A stretch of DNA of 64,000 nt from Paenibacillus sp. NFR01 (GTDB lineage: Bacteria > Bacillota > Bacilli > Paenibacillales > Paenibacillaceae), in the NCBI RefSeq assembly GCF_900111565.1, contig NZ_FOIK01000001.1, positions 1,085,309-1,149,308 of the forward strand, given 5' to 3'. Below the pieces are notes generated by a model, which saw nothing but the letters and a program-made list of their open reading frames with translations, ran no database searches and had not been told where the DNA came from. Shown here piece after piece: positions 16,624 to 25,817 of this stretch. Position 1 is the first letter of the stretch, and each line of letters opens with the position of its first letter. A program made the position numbers and the translations under genes.

Positions 16624-16666
16624 GCTCGAATGGTTAGCTTGAATAGGCTAATGGTTCGAGCTTTTA
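16624..16666 (+). terminator. terminator of the GH120 gene
   Basis: GCTCGAA pairs with TTCGAGC, with a second inner stem TTAGC/GCTAA across symmetrical TGG bulges, followed by TTTTAT. It starts 10 nt after the stop codon. Confidence 0.75.
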
Positions 16667-16805
16667 TGTTACTATCCGAAGTGTTACGCATATAGGTAGC
16701 TACAGGCAAGATTGTCTTTAAGAGAACTTCCAAATCGCACAGGCTAGCTGGGTAGTAACCAGTACCCAGAGAAGAATCATAATATCATTAATAATCAAAA
16801 ATATT

Positions 16806-16893
16806 TGTCGGAGGAAAGAACATAGTCCCATTAGAGCCTGCGCCCAGCGCAGGTTTTCTGTTTTAAGGGACCAAGTTCTTTTACCGATTTGAT
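16806..16893 (+). repeat. hairpin-bearing dispersed repeat, copy A (short form)
   Basis: Begins TGTCGGAGG and ends ACCGATTTGAT. Contains a 7-bp hairpin CCTGCGC-CCA-GCGCAGG followed by TTTTCTGTTTTAAGGGACCAAGTTCTT. The same block, longer, occurs at 22779-22927 in the same orientation. Relative to that copy, this one lacks the segment between AAGTTCTT and the final CCGATTTGAT. It probably derives from an insertion-sequence end or a MITE. The remainder of 16615-16983 contains no gene I can support. Confidence 0.7.
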
Positions 16894-16983
16894 ATTTATC
16901 TAAAGTCATGTTATAAGTAATCAATTGTTTATTTTGAGCAAAGAAGCCCGTATTCACCGGGTCATATTTCGGAGGCTGTTTAC

Positions 16984-17319
16984 ATGAAGGCATTAGGGGG
17001 ATTTAATATAACCGTATGGATTAATGAGCAAATTCGCGCATCTGAAATAGGATTAACTGGATTTAAAGGGGAGAAGCTGGGTACGGTCTCCCGGGAGTAA
17101 GCGCTGAATATGGCCCGCTCCCAAAGCGCCGATCTTGTCTGCACCTCACTGATGAGCAGCCCGCCACCTTGCAGTCTAATGCCTTAAGGTAAAGGAAAAG
17201 CCGCTGCTGCAAAGGCTGTACTCGAACGTCTCGTTACAGACCTGAAGGAGGCTGGAGTGATGGACACCGGAATTCAAGCCGGCGGCAAAGGCTCCCAGGT
17301 GAAGCTGAATCCGAGGTAG
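16984..17319 (+). pseudogene. broken second copy of the IF-3 paralogue
   Basis: From 17009 on, this stretch is a near-copy of 13449-13953 (for example GTATGGATTAATGAGCAAATTCG and the 3' end through AAGCTGAATCC). It carries an in-frame TAA at 17098-17100 where the intact gene has the GAG-GAA pair of SREEAL, a second stop after SLMP (CCTTAAGG), and a deletion of roughly 220 bp joining AAAGCCGCTGCT directly to GCAAAGGCTGTA. The deletion endpoints are short GCTGC-type repeats, suggesting slippage or recombination. The first 39 codons from ATG 16984 are still open. Confidence 0.85.
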
Positions 17320-17426
17320 GGTATGGCTTGATACCGTTGACAAAAATGATAAACATCAAAGCTGAAAACAATCCATTTAAAGGTCAAGAACTGTTACAGC
17401 TTATTACATAAGGAGAGTGGATTAGA

Positions 17427-17981
17427 GTGAGTACATTTGAACCTATATATGGTAAAACAGAACGATTGTTTTTAAGACAATTCTCAGAACAAGATATTGA
17501 CCCCTTTTATTCGTACCGTTCTAACCCTGTTGTGGCTGAATTTCAACCTTGGGGAAAATATCAATATGATGATGCTGTATCGTTTGTTAGACGGCAAATA
17601 ACAAATGTACCAGGTCAACCTGGTACCTGGTTTCAGTTTGCGATTGCTCTTGTTGAAACGGATCAGTTCATTGGAGATTGTGCTCTACACACACTCTTGG
17701 ATGAACCACGAATTGTTGAAATAGGTTTTACGCTCGCCGAAGAGCATCAAGGAAAGGGCTATGCCAGTGAGGCGGTAAAACTTTTATTAACTTTTGTATT
17801 TGAACAACTTAATAAACACAAAGTTATTGCATTTACAGATGTAAGAAACGAAAGTTCCATTCGTCTACTTGAACGGGTGGGTATGAGGAGAGAAGGTCAT
17901 CTTTTGGAAAACTATTTCTCTAATGGACAATGGGTTAACGAGTATCAATATTCAATACTTCAGTCTGAATGGATAATTTAA
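17427..17981 (+). CDS. GNAT N-acetyltransferase, RimJ/RimL type
   Basis: 184 aa with the GNAT fold of the RimJ/RimL group: N-terminal TERLFLRQFSEQDI, and the acetyl-CoA loop in GFTLAEEHQGKGYASEA (the Q/R-x-x-G-x-G/A pattern), then LNKHKVIAFTDVRNESSIRLLERVGM. Such enzymes acetylate protein N-termini or small amines; the target is not predictable. GTG start with AGGAG 11 nt upstream. AT-rich compared with the hydrogenase region. Confidence 0.85.
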   Translation: MSTFEPIYGKTERLFLRQFSEQDIDPFYSYRSNPVVAEFQPWGKYQYDDAVSFVRRQITNVPGQPGTWFQFAIALVETDQFIGDCALHTLLDEPRIVEIGFTLAEEHQGKGYASEAVKLLLTFVFEQLNKHKVIAFTDVRNESSIRLLERVGMRREGHLLENYFSNGQWVNEYQYSILQSEWII

Positions 17982-18131
17982 TAAAATAAAAATATATTAT
18001 GCAAATGTGTATCATCGATTGGTACACTTAGGTGAACATTCAGACATCCACATAAGGTGTTGACCTGAAATGGATTTCATACTATACCATACTCCTGAAA
18101 GTTAATTATGCTTTGCGAGGAGATAATGATC

Positions 18132-18758
18132 ATGTATACGAACTATATATTTGATATTGATGGTACTTTGATCAATACCGAAGAAGCTGTATTAGGGTCT
18201 TTGCAGAAACTGCTCAAGGTTAACTTTAAACGGGATGTGGACCAACATGAACTCTCGTTTGTACTGGGCATTCCTGGAGCCGTGTCTTTGCGTCAACTCG
18301 GGATAGAGGACATTGATCTTGCGAATCGGTATTGGAATGATTACATGAGGGATTATCAAGAGACCATCCATATATTCGAAGGAATTCAGCAATTGCTTAC
18401 CAGCCTAAAGGATCATTCCATTACAACAGGAGTGGTTACTTCAAAGACTCATCAAGAATTTCAAGATGACTTTGTCCCATTTGGCCTTGCACATGATTTG
18501 ACGCACGTTGTATGTGCAAATGATACGAAGTTGCACAAACCTCATCCAGAACCGTTGCTGAAATTCCTTCAGATTTCAGGTGCAAATGCCGAATCATCTA
18601 TCTATATAGGTGACACCATCTATGATTATAAATGTGCAAAAGACGCTGGGATAGATTTTGGATTAGCACTGTGGGGATGCAAGCAACCCGAGCTTATTCC
18701 AGCCAAATATAAGTTTGAGCATCCTAAGGATGTGCTTTCTCTAATAAATATTGATTAG
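18132..18758 (+). CDS. HAD-superfamily phosphatase, phosphoglycolate phosphatase-like
   Basis: Haloacid dehalogenase-type hydrolase. Motif I DIDGTL supplies the nucleophilic and acid/base aspartates, motif II is TSKTHQEF, the motif III lysine is in KLHKPHPEP, and motif IV is YIGDTIYD. A small helical cap lies between I and II. It probably removes phosphate from a small metabolite. ATG 18132 is preferred because AGGAG at 18118-18122 lies 9 nt upstream; ATG 18126 and 18108 are in frame. About 208 aa. Confidence 0.88.
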   Translation: MYTNYIFDIDGTLINTEEAVLGSLQKLLKVNFKRDVDQHELSFVLGIPGAVSLRQLGIEDIDLANRYWNDYMRDYQETIHIFEGIQQLLTSLKDHSITTGVVTSKTHQEFQDDFVPFGLAHDLTHVVCANDTKLHKPHPEPLLKFLQISGANAESSIYIGDTIYDYKCAKDAGIDFGLALWGCKQPELIPAKYKFEHPKDVLSLINID

Positions 18759-18954
18759 TTCATCAGACACGTTCGCCATTTAACTATGCGGACCATGTCC
18801 GGGAGATGATGCAGGCATGCGCAATGAAACAATCTGCAATTGAATCAAATGCAATTGAACAAAAATTGCTCATCCTATTTGCATTTCCTGACAAGCTGCA
18901 GCGAAGGGGGCCATTACATAAAATCTCGGACGATAAAAACATCTTTACAACGGA

Positions 18955-18979
18955 AGTCGCATAAACTGCGGCTTTTTTT
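18955..18979 (+). terminator. intrinsic terminator candidate in a gene-free gap
   Basis: AGTCGC pairs with GCGGCT across a 7-nt loop, followed by seven Ts. It lies 200 bp after the HAD gene. The rest of the 486-bp gap (18759-19244) has only short open frames without ribosome binding sites, and I support no gene there. Confidence 0.5.
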
Positions 18980-19244
18980 GTTTCGCATAGAAACTCTTGT
19001 CGTGGGCTTGCTCCATTTTTTAAAAGCAAAATCCGGCTCTTTCTCAATTCAAAATCAGTGCTTGCATGTTTGATGTTTGAGTAAAAAAACGGAAAACGGA
19101 TATTCTACTTTAGAAGATTTATTCCTTAGGTAGTGGCACCCAAATGCCAAAATGGAATGTAATCATGCTTTGTGCTTTTGAAATCACGGCATATAGTTTG
19201 GCTTGGCTGTGGTTTCAACAAATGAGTATAAAGGAGCATTTATT

Positions 19245-20153
19245 TTGAAATCATCTTACATCGAAGTTCGTGACATTGATAAAAGCTACAGCACACAGAA
19301 CGTTTTAAAAGAAGTTTCCTTCTCAATTGAGAAAGGGTCTATCGTTGGCCTACTTGGCCCTAATGGCTCTGGAAAAACAACGTTAGTACGCTTAATGAAT
19401 GGCGTCATCCTTCCGGATCGGGGCATGATGCGGGTGAATGGTTACGATCCGGTGACCGATGGAAATGCCATCCGACGCCACAGTGGTGTGGTTACGGAAG
19501 GGGCAGGGCTTTATCATGAGATGAGCGGTATAGATAATTTGCGATTTTTCGCCAAACTGTACAACTACAATGATGAACAGCGAATCCGAGGATTATTGAA
19601 ACAATACGGCCTGGCAGATGCACAAGATAAGAAAGTCGGCAGCTATAGTACAGGTATGAAAAAACGTCTAGCCTTGGCGAAAGCACTTCTCCATCAACCG
19701 GAGATTTTGTTTCTGGACGAACCGACAAACGGTCTCGATCCGGAAGGCATCAAGCAAGTAATAAGCGACCTGAAAGCGATGAACCAAACCTCCGGAACAA
19801 CGATCATCCTCTGTTCGCATGTGCTGCATCAATTGGAATCACTGTGCCACTCCTATATCTTCATCAACAACGGCATAATCTTGGACACCGGGACGAAAGC
19901 AGAGTTGGAGAAGAAGCACATTAAGAAGATACAGCTTCGTTTAACAACCGGTTTATCCATAGAACAAGAAAGATACCAAGGTTATCCCGTCCAACGACTT
20001 GGGCCTGGTGAGATCCTAGTGGAGCTGCCATCAACCGATTTGATCTCAGTATTACTCCGTCAAATCCTGCAAGAGACATGGGTACACACTGCTGAGATTA
20101 TTAATAATGATCTGGAATCACTATATTTTCACGTGAAGGGTGAACAACGATGA
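19245..20153 (+). CDS. ABC transporter ATP-binding protein
   Basis: 302-aa ATPase of an export-type (ABC-2) transporter. Walker A GPNGSGKTT, signature YSTGMKKRL, Walker B ILFLDEP, and the H-loop in ILCSHVLHQ are intact. It has a C-terminal extension of about 80 residues, common in the CcmA/drug/bacteriocin-export group. TTG 19245 with AAGGAG 8 nt upstream is the likely start; the frame is open to 19203. It overlaps the permease gene by 4 nt. The substrate is unknown. Confidence 0.9.
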   Translation: MKSSYIEVRDIDKSYSTQNVLKEVSFSIEKGSIVGLLGPNGSGKTTLVRLMNGVILPDRGMMRVNGYDPVTDGNAIRRHSGVVTEGAGLYHEMSGIDNLRFFAKLYNYNDEQRIRGLLKQYGLADAQDKKVGSYSTGMKKRLALAKALLHQPEILFLDEPTNGLDPEGIKQVISDLKAMNQTSGTTIILCSHVLHQLESLCHSYIFINNGIILDTGTKAELEKKHIKKIQLRLTTGLSIEQERYQGYPVQRLGPGEILVELPSTDLISVLLRQILQETWVHTAEIINNDLESLYFHVKGEQR

Positions 20154-20983
20154 ATTGGAGCCAGATTAGAGCTATAGCTCAAAAAGACATAAAGGCGATC
20201 ACAAGTAATGTGCAAGTATGGATTGGGCTTATCTTACTTCCACTTGTGTTCGCCATATTGTTTCCAGGTGTCTTGATCCTTGTGATGAAAATGGTGAACA
20301 TTGTCGATGCTGATTTAGTGAACATGGTACAGAAGGTTATTATGCAACTGCCTGAAGGGGATAAGAAGGAGCAAATTACGCAACTTCCCACAATTAACCA
20401 TCAGATCATCTACATTTTCGTCAACTACATGCTTGGACCATTCTTCATGCTTATCCCGGTTCTAAACTCCTTAATGATCGCGCTGAACAGTATGGTTGGA
20501 GAGAAAGAACGTAGAACGCTTGAAAGTCTGCTTTTTGCCCCAATTGAAGTGAAAGACCTGTTCATGGGAAAATTAGTTGCAACCTTCATCCCAACCTTCA
20601 TCATCACACTAGCCAGCTTTGTCCTGTGCGGTATCATTATTAACGGACTGTCGTATACCATGTTCGATGGTTTCATTTTCCCGAACCTGTCCTGGGGTAT
20701 CATCCTGCTGTGGGTGACGCCGATGTTTACCGGATTAGTTATTCTGATTAGCATTTTCATCTCCGCACGTTGCAAAGGATTTCAAGAGGCACAGCAATTA
20801 GGAGGAGTCGTTATACTGCCTTTAATCGGGGCTCCTATTTCCCAAATCACTGGAATACTGTTCCTCAGTCCACAGATCTTGCTAGGCGCGGGCTTGTTGC
20901 TGCTGCTTATCAATATCTTTTTATTGCGTCGGCTTACAAAAATGAATCAACGGCATGTGTTATTTGAGCGTCAGGTTCACTGA
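20150..20983 (+). CDS. ABC-2 type transporter permease
   Basis: 277-residue membrane protein with about six hydrophobic segments. The N-terminal AQKDIKAI amphipathic region, the first span VWIGLILLPLVFAILFPG, and the family-typical EKERRTLESLLFAPI coupling segment before the next spans place it in the ABC-2 permease group. It is translationally coupled (ATGA) to the preceding ATPase, forming one exporter. No immunity or peptide gene is seen beside it. Confidence 0.88.
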   Translation: MNWSQIRAIAQKDIKAITSNVQVWIGLILLPLVFAILFPGVLILVMKMVNIVDADLVNMVQKVIMQLPEGDKKEQITQLPTINHQIIYIFVNYMLGPFFMLIPVLNSLMIALNSMVGEKERRTLESLLFAPIEVKDLFMGKLVATFIPTFIITLASFVLCGIIINGLSYTMFDGFIFPNLSWGIILLWVTPMFTGLVILISIFISARCKGFQEAQQLGGVVILPLIGAPISQITGILFLSPQILLGAGLLLLLINIFLLRRLTKMNQRHVLFERQVH

Positions 20984-21089
20984 TCCGTAAGATATAGTTA
21001 CTTCCTATTAACAATATAAGTTTTATATATTTCATCTATTACAACGCACTCGTTACAATGAAGATTAAAATTGTGAAGGAGGCAATGAT

Positions 21090-21764
21090 ATGGATTTATC
21101 CGTGAAGAAACTTTTTGATGCAATCGCCATTGATTATGACCTGCAGAGAAAACAACTAATTCCTTGTTTCGAAGAATTTTATGGGGTGGCCTTATCCGTG
21201 GTTGAGTGTAACAATCCCTGCCCAAATATTCTTGATCTAGGTGCGGGAACAGGGCTTTTTTCTGGCATGGTCTACCAAAAGTACCCTAACTCGCGGTTTA
21301 CACTAGTGGATTTGAGTGAAAAAATGTTGGAAGGAGCACGTAAAAGATTTCACCAATTAGATAATTTCCAATATGTAGTTGCGGACTATTCAAACTTAAC
21401 ATTTTCCCAGTCCTATGACATTGTCATTTCTTCATTGTCGATACATCATTTGACTCACATAGCCAAGAAACAATTATTTTCTAAAATTTATGAGTTATTA
21501 AATGTCGGCGGTATTTTTGTAAATGCAGACCAAGTAAAGGGAAATGATTCTATGACTGATCATTATTTTAAACAACGTTGGATTGAGCACATTAACAAGA
21601 GTGGGCTTACCCAGGAGTCAATCGACGCATCTATAGAAAGAAGGAAATTGGATATCAATGCAAATTTAGGTGATCAGATCAAATGGATGGAGCAAGCAGG
21701 ATTTCAAGCTGTTGATTGTATGTATAAATACTTTGATTTTGGCGTATTTTTTGGAAAAAAATGA
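21090..21764 (+). CDS. class I SAM-dependent methyltransferase
   Basis: 224 aa with the Rossmann-like SAM site: motif I ILDLGAGTGLFSG, the acidic end of strand 2 in FTLVDLSEKML, and motif post-II YVVADYSNL. The FDAIAIDYDLQRKQLIPCFEEFY start and the GIFVNADQVKG segment resemble the methyltransf_25/UbiE-like enzymes with unknown small-molecule substrates. AAGGAGG lies 6 nt upstream of the ATG. It is monocistronic by appearance. Confidence 0.85.
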   Translation: MDLSVKKLFDAIAIDYDLQRKQLIPCFEEFYGVALSVVECNNPCPNILDLGAGTGLFSGMVYQKYPNSRFTLVDLSEKMLEGARKRFHQLDNFQYVVADYSNLTFSQSYDIVISSLSIHHLTHIAKKQLFSKIYELLNVGGIFVNADQVKGNDSMTDHYFKQRWIEHINKSGLTQESIDASIERRKLDINANLGDQIKWMEQAGFQAVDCMYKYFDFGVFFGKK

Positions 21765-21916
21765 TGTGAGTTCCTCAACGTCGGAAGACAAAAAAAGCAA
21801 CGTTAGGACATTCATCTATACAAACAACGATGATAACACTTAACAGATGAAGAGATGCGTCTTAAAGCAGTATCACAGGCCTATCTACAAATCGATTTAG
21901 AGTATATCAGGAAAAA

Positions 21917-22084
21917 GGGATTGATAAACGCATCGACATCATAGCTACAGTTCAGAGGTTGAAAGGCACGGTGAACGATCTTGCTGAGCTTGAACCGACC
22001 TATGCGCCGCCGTTCTCCTCCGCCAAAGATCCGGTCAATATGGCAGGATACCTGGCGCAGAATATATTGCCTCCCGGATTCTGA
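21917..22084 (+). pseudogene. fragment of CoA-disulfide reductase / NADH oxidase family gene
   Basis: A 56-codon open stretch reads GIDKRIDIIATVQRL and then TYAPPFSSAKDPVNMAGYLA, which is the start of the dimerisation-domain region of CoA-disulfide reductase-type flavoproteins. Everything before and after is missing: stops lie upstream, and TGA at 22082 ends it. It is only a scar of the gene, joined to a DsbA remnant just downstream. Confidence 0.75.
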
Positions 22085-22121
22085 AACAAAAAGGCACCGT
22101 GAAGAATGTGACAGGCGGCTA

Positions 22122-22490
22122 TCGAAGCTATTGGTGAAGCCCACCAATACGTTTGATGCTCATCGTTTAACCCAATATGCCAAATCTGTTGGTAAAGATA
22201 AGGAATTAGCAGAGAAGCTGTTCTATTCTTATTACACGGACGCCTAGCTAATTAGCGATCATGATACATTAGCAGATATTGCAGAATCCGTTGGGATGAA
22301 TAGGGACGAGTCAATGGCAATTCTCCGTGATTCATCCAAATATGCTAACGAAGTCCGTTCAGATGAAGCCACAGCAAAGCAATTAGGGATAACAGGAGCA
22401 CCTTTCTTTGTCATTGATAGAAAATACGCGATATCCGGCGCACAACCAACAGAGGTATTTATAAATGCTCTTAAACAAGCATCTCAATAA
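22122..22490 (+). pseudogene. DsbA/FrnE-like oxidoreductase remnant
   Basis: The C-terminal half of a DsbA-family dithiol oxidoreductase (FrnE group): PTNTFDAHRLTQYAK, then LAEKLFYSYYTDA, TAG at 22245-22247, and continuing in frame with ISDHDTLADIAESVG to GITGAPFFVIDRKYAISGAQ. The N-terminal thioredoxin part with the active-site CxxC is absent. The in-frame TAG plus the missing 5' end mark a pseudogene. GAPFF is the conserved cis-proline loop. Confidence 0.8.
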
Positions 22491-22618
22491 GTATTTGTAA
22501 GAAAGAGATATTATGAAAGCATTGTCGAGAACAATTACAAAGTATTTTAGAACAGCGTGTAGACAGGCAGACCGTGAACAGGCAGGCCGTTCAAGCGAAA
22601 TAGGCAAAACAATAAACC

Positions 22619-22646
22619 GCCCAAAATCCATATTGGACTTTTGGGG
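22619..22646 (+). terminator. hairpin after the DsbA remnant
   Basis: CCCAAAATCC and GGACTTTTGGG form a stem with a 5-nt loop. The following sequence (GGTATTCTTTTC) is only moderately T-rich. Just before it, at 22562-22591, a 15-nt unit (ACAGGCAGACCGTGA) is tandemly repeated with small changes. Confidence 0.4.
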
Positions 22647-22778
22647 GTATTCTTTTCGTCATAACTTTCCTTGTTCTACATTATAAGAAAGAAAAACAAC
22701 TTAGTATTTCAAGCGAAGAGAACAACTCATAAACAAACCTATATAATGTGATCATGTGGCACATCATATTTTATCAAT

Positions 22779-22927
22779 TGTCGGAGGACAAGAACATATC
22801 CCATAATAACCCGCGCCCAGCGCGGGTTTTCTGTTTTAAGGGACCAAGTTCTTGTCCTTTGCTCAGGAAAAGAACTTGGTCCCATTGCCGATAATGGACA
22901 AGAACATGGTACTATTGCCGATTTGAT
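22779..22927 (+). repeat. hairpin-bearing dispersed repeat, copy B (long form)
   Basis: Starts TGTCGGAGGACAAGAAC and ends GCCGATTTGAT. It holds an outer inverted repeat (GGACAAGAACATATCCC with GGGACCAAGTTCTTGTCC) around a hairpin CCCGCGC-CCA-GCGCGGG and TTTTCTGTTTT, then two further direct copies of the GGA(C/A)AAGAAC...CATTGCCGAT unit. Repeated units near an end are typical of IS21-type insertion sequences, so this may be a solo end. No transposase is nearby. The rest of 22491-23163 has no supportable gene. Confidence 0.7.
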
Positions 22928-23163
22928 GAATGTTTAATCAATAATTCAGGATTTAAAGATAATGTTAAGAAGTAAGACAAGTAAGACATCCAACAAAGTC
23001 CAAGTTAATTAATAAAATAGGCTAAAACTACGTCAGTGTGGTGAAAATCCATAATTCATTGGAATTGATTTAAGAAAAGTCATAATAAGTAGGGGAAATA
23101 ACCGCATGCTTGTAAAGCCCATTTTCCATAAAGATAATTTTGTTTTAAATATATCTTAAACTG

Positions 23164-23400
23164 TTAAAACAAGTTCTCGAGATCGGGTAACTCTTTAAAC
23201 AGTCCACTAACTCCATTTGTTCCACAAGCTAAAAGCTTCATAAATATCTTTGTGGTTTCTTGAGGTGATGTTTTTAAAGCAGTCTCCAACCAATGTTGAA
23301 TGATACGGATGTAGACTGACTCTATATAAACTAATACATAGTCCACAGGAATATCTTCCTTTTTTTCATTTGAAAGCTTTTCTAATTTTTGAAATACCAT
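23164..23400 (-). pseudogene. C-terminal remnant of a TetR/AcrR-type regulator
   Basis: 78 codons (VLVYIESVYIRIIQHWLE, SPQETTKIFMKLLACG) resemble the ligand-binding C-terminal domain of TetR-family regulators. There is no N-terminal helix-turn-helix: a stop codon lies seven codons upstream of the ATG in the same frame, and no continuation is seen in the other frames. The identification rests on general pattern and is tentative. Confidence 0.5.
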
Positions 23401-23504
23401 GTCATTGATAACTTTTAATTAAATTTATTAAGCTAACAGGCAGGGGAGGGATTTGTATGAAGACTTATATTATAGCGGCCATACAAGAGTTTGGGATAGT
23501 AGGG

Positions 23505-23827
23505 CAACCCCGGTTGTCGTCCTGACGAAGTCCAACTTATGTGATGATTTGCCGCAGAAATTGGAGGATATTGCTTGCGATTGCATGGGTGTGGATGTGA
23601 TTACCTGTTCGTCGTAAAACGGGGATCGGCTGGGTGAAATTAGAACTTATGTCGGGCAAGGAAAACAATCGCATTTGTCGGTTCATCAGGCGTAGGCAAG
23701 TCTACGCTCATTAACCGCCTTATCGGGCAGGATGTGCTAAAGAAAGAGGCGATACGGAAAGATGACGCCAAGGGCAGACACACTACAACGCATCGACAAC
23801 TGCTACTATTGCCAACTGGCGGCAATG
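23505..23827 (+). pseudogene. RsgA (ribosome small subunit GTPase) remnant
   Basis: In one frame: TPVVVLTKSNLCDDLPQKLE, then CMGVDVITCSS, a TAA at about 23617, then [20 protein letters not shown] (the P-loop of the circularly permuted GTPase RsgA/YjeQ) and [19 protein letters not shown], and then homology stops before the expected DTPG motif. Both ends are lost and an internal stop is present. The following 230 bp to 24058 hold no gene I can support. Confidence 0.8.
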
Positions 23828-24058
23828 TACGAAATAACTCTTACAGTGACAATGAAGATTTTTCATTTAAAGAATATTCTATGCATTCGATAGGAAATAA
23901 TAGGACGGAGAATACAGTCAGGAGCTCATTGAGACAGCTGAAAGAGCAGATATTGTAACCTTCTGTTAAAAGAATGGATTTCATTAAGAAATGTGAAACG
24001 ACTTGTATAATTCCATTATTGGTATTAATATTATATTTGGAAACAATGGAGGTGTAAC

Positions 24059-24580
24059 ATGTCAAAGGATATATATGATGTAATGATAAATCCTACGCGA
24101 ATGAGAATTGTACAGATACTTGCTTCGCAAGAAAAAAAGACAGCTACCGAGTTATGCGAAATAATAAGTGATGTTCCACGAACTACTCTATATCGGCATA
24201 TCAACATCCTAATAGATGCCCATGTGCTGACAGTTGTTGAGGAAAGAAAAGTACGTGGAAGTGTTGAGAGGACTCTTTCGCTCAATACGGATGAATTGAG
24301 CAAGCAAAATACTATGGAGGACGTCCCTAAAAAGGTGTTTACGTTCCTTATGAACATCTATACAAAATTTGATAAGTATTTCAATCGAGAGAACTTTAAG
24401 CCGGGAAACAACAAGATATTTTTCAATAATACTATCTTAATGATGGACGATCGGGAATTTGACCAATTCCTTTTAGAACTACAAGGCTTACTCATAAAAC
24501 ACTCGCACGAAATGTCAGAAGGAAGAAGACCAAGAGATATTTCAATTATATCTGCCCCCCCCGAAGAAAGTGAGAAATAG
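24059..24580 (+). CDS. winged-helix transcriptional regulator (ArsR-like HTH)
   Basis: 173 aa. Residues 1-75 form a winged helix: MINPTRMRIVQILAS, TATELCEIISDVPRTTLYRH as the recognition region, then a VEERKVRGSVERT wing. The C-terminal half is helical with no recognisable ligand motif. ATG at 24059 follows GGAGGTG at about 24048. It lies 40 bp upstream of the alpha/beta hydrolase on the same strand, so it may regulate that gene. Confidence 0.82.
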   Translation: MSKDIYDVMINPTRMRIVQILASQEKKTATELCEIISDVPRTTLYRHINILIDAHVLTVVEERKVRGSVERTLSLNTDELSKQNTMEDVPKKVFTFLMNIYTKFDKYFNRENFKPGNNKIFFNNTILMMDDREFDQFLLELQGLLIKHSHEMSEGRRPRDISIISAPPEESEK

Positions 24581-24620
24581 AAATGCGTAAACACACAAGT
24601 AATAAAAGGTGGAAGAAAAA

Positions 24621-25544
24621 ATGTTGACTATTCTTGCTGTTATCCTATGCATTATTGTATCGATAAACCTTATTAGCCTAATTATCAATCAGGTGTTTTT
24701 TTCCAATGAGTTAGATAAAATTACACCATATGGAGAAATGGTTGAAGTAAACGGTCAAAACATGCACATCTATTCAATGGGTGAAGGAGAAAAAAACATT
24801 GTGCTACTACCGGGTTTTGGAAATCCGTTGCCTTCTGCTGATTTCGGGCCGTTGATGCGAGAGTTGTCAAAAAATTATACCGTTGTCTGTGTTGAGTATT
24901 TTGGTGTTGGTTTTAGCGATGAAACAGAAGTGCCTAGGACGAATGAAAATGTTACACAAGAAATAAGAACGGCTTTATCCGAAGCTGGTTTTTCCCCTCC
25001 GTATTTACTAATGCCTCATTCCGGATCTGGCATTTACACTGAACACTACGCATCAACATACCCTGATGAAATATCCGGAATTATTATGCTCGATCCAACA
25101 TCATCGGCTAAGAAGGGAGCCGAAACACCCGGTTTTGCGTATGGGATAAGTAAAATACAGGAGGCTATTGGGCTAGGTCGATATGTTAATCCTCTTATCG
25201 TATCATCCGTGCTTTCCATGAAGGAATCTAATGGGTATACCGAACAAGAAATTGATGATTACACCAAATTTATGAACCATGTAAATAATGATAATCTCAT
25301 AGATCAGATGAAGCGTCTAAATGATAATATTCTTCAAGTAATGGATATGGATTTTCCAGAAAACATTCCTGTTTTGATAATAGGCGCTTCAAAAACAGGA
25401 GAGGAATACCAGTCAGAGCATTTGAAACGGCTCGGCCAGAACGCAGAATTAGCCATCCTTGAAGGATCACACTATATCTATCATTCCCAGCTTTCTGAAA
25501 TACACAATGAAACCGACTTATTCGTTGAAACACGGATAAAGTAA
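24621..25544 (+). CDS. membrane-anchored alpha/beta hydrolase
   Basis: About 307 aa. An N-terminal hydrophobic segment (LTILAVILCIIVSINLISLI) probably anchors it in the membrane with the catalytic domain outside. The alpha/beta fold begins at VEVNGQNMHIYSMGEG; the nucleophile serine lies in the LMPHSGSGIYTEH elbow, the acid is probably the Asp of IMLDPTSS or a later one, and His is in EGSHYIYHSQ. The substrate is unknown. ATG 24621 has AAGGTGG 9 nt upstream; GTG 24609 is in frame. Probably co-transcribed with the upstream regulator. Confidence 0.85.
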   Translation: MLTILAVILCIIVSINLISLIINQVFFSNELDKITPYGEMVEVNGQNMHIYSMGEGEKNIVLLPGFGNPLPSADFGPLMRELSKNYTVVCVEYFGVGFSDETEVPRTNENVTQEIRTALSEAGFSPPYLLMPHSGSGIYTEHYASTYPDEISGIIMLDPTSSAKKGAETPGFAYGISKIQEAIGLGRYVNPLIVSSVLSMKESNGYTEQEIDDYTKFMNHVNNDNLIDQMKRLNDNILQVMDMDFPENIPVLIIGASKTGEEYQSEHLKRLGQNAELAILEGSHYIYHSQLSEIHNETDLFVETRIK

Positions 25545-25592
25545 TAGCTTCACTTCGGCAAAGTTGGCCCAAAGTGCGAACACTCAAACTAA

Positions 25593-25629
25593 CAAAAACC
25601 GTACCGCCGTGATGGCGATACGGTTTTTG
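25593..25629 (+). terminator. strong intrinsic terminator
   Basis: CAAAAACCGTA-C-CGCC pairs with GGCG-A-TACGGTTTTTG around a GTGAT loop, about 50 nt after the hydrolase stop. The arms end in A and T tracts, so it could work in both directions. Confidence 0.85.
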
Positions 25630-25817
25630 CTTAGACACCCTTTCGGCGGTACCCATTATTCAGTCTTTATTGAACTAACATACAAATGATGCCGATGATA
25701 TGGAGTGTACAAACCTTAATACAAACGAAGACAGGTGCGGAAGTGTTGGTTCTCTATCTTGGCTTTCAGGATTTACAGATAATCAGGAAATTGGACTTTT
25801 GAATTAGATGGTTTTAA

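Noticed and set aside
18840..19073. 77-codon plus-strand frame
   Set aside because: It runs across the terminator hairpin at 18955-18979, has no ribosome binding site and no family likeness.
22779..22927. CRISPR or riboswitch interpretation of the repeated hairpin block
   Set aside because: There are only a few irregular units, no spacers, no downstream gene, and a truncated second copy 6 kb away, which fits a mobile element end better.
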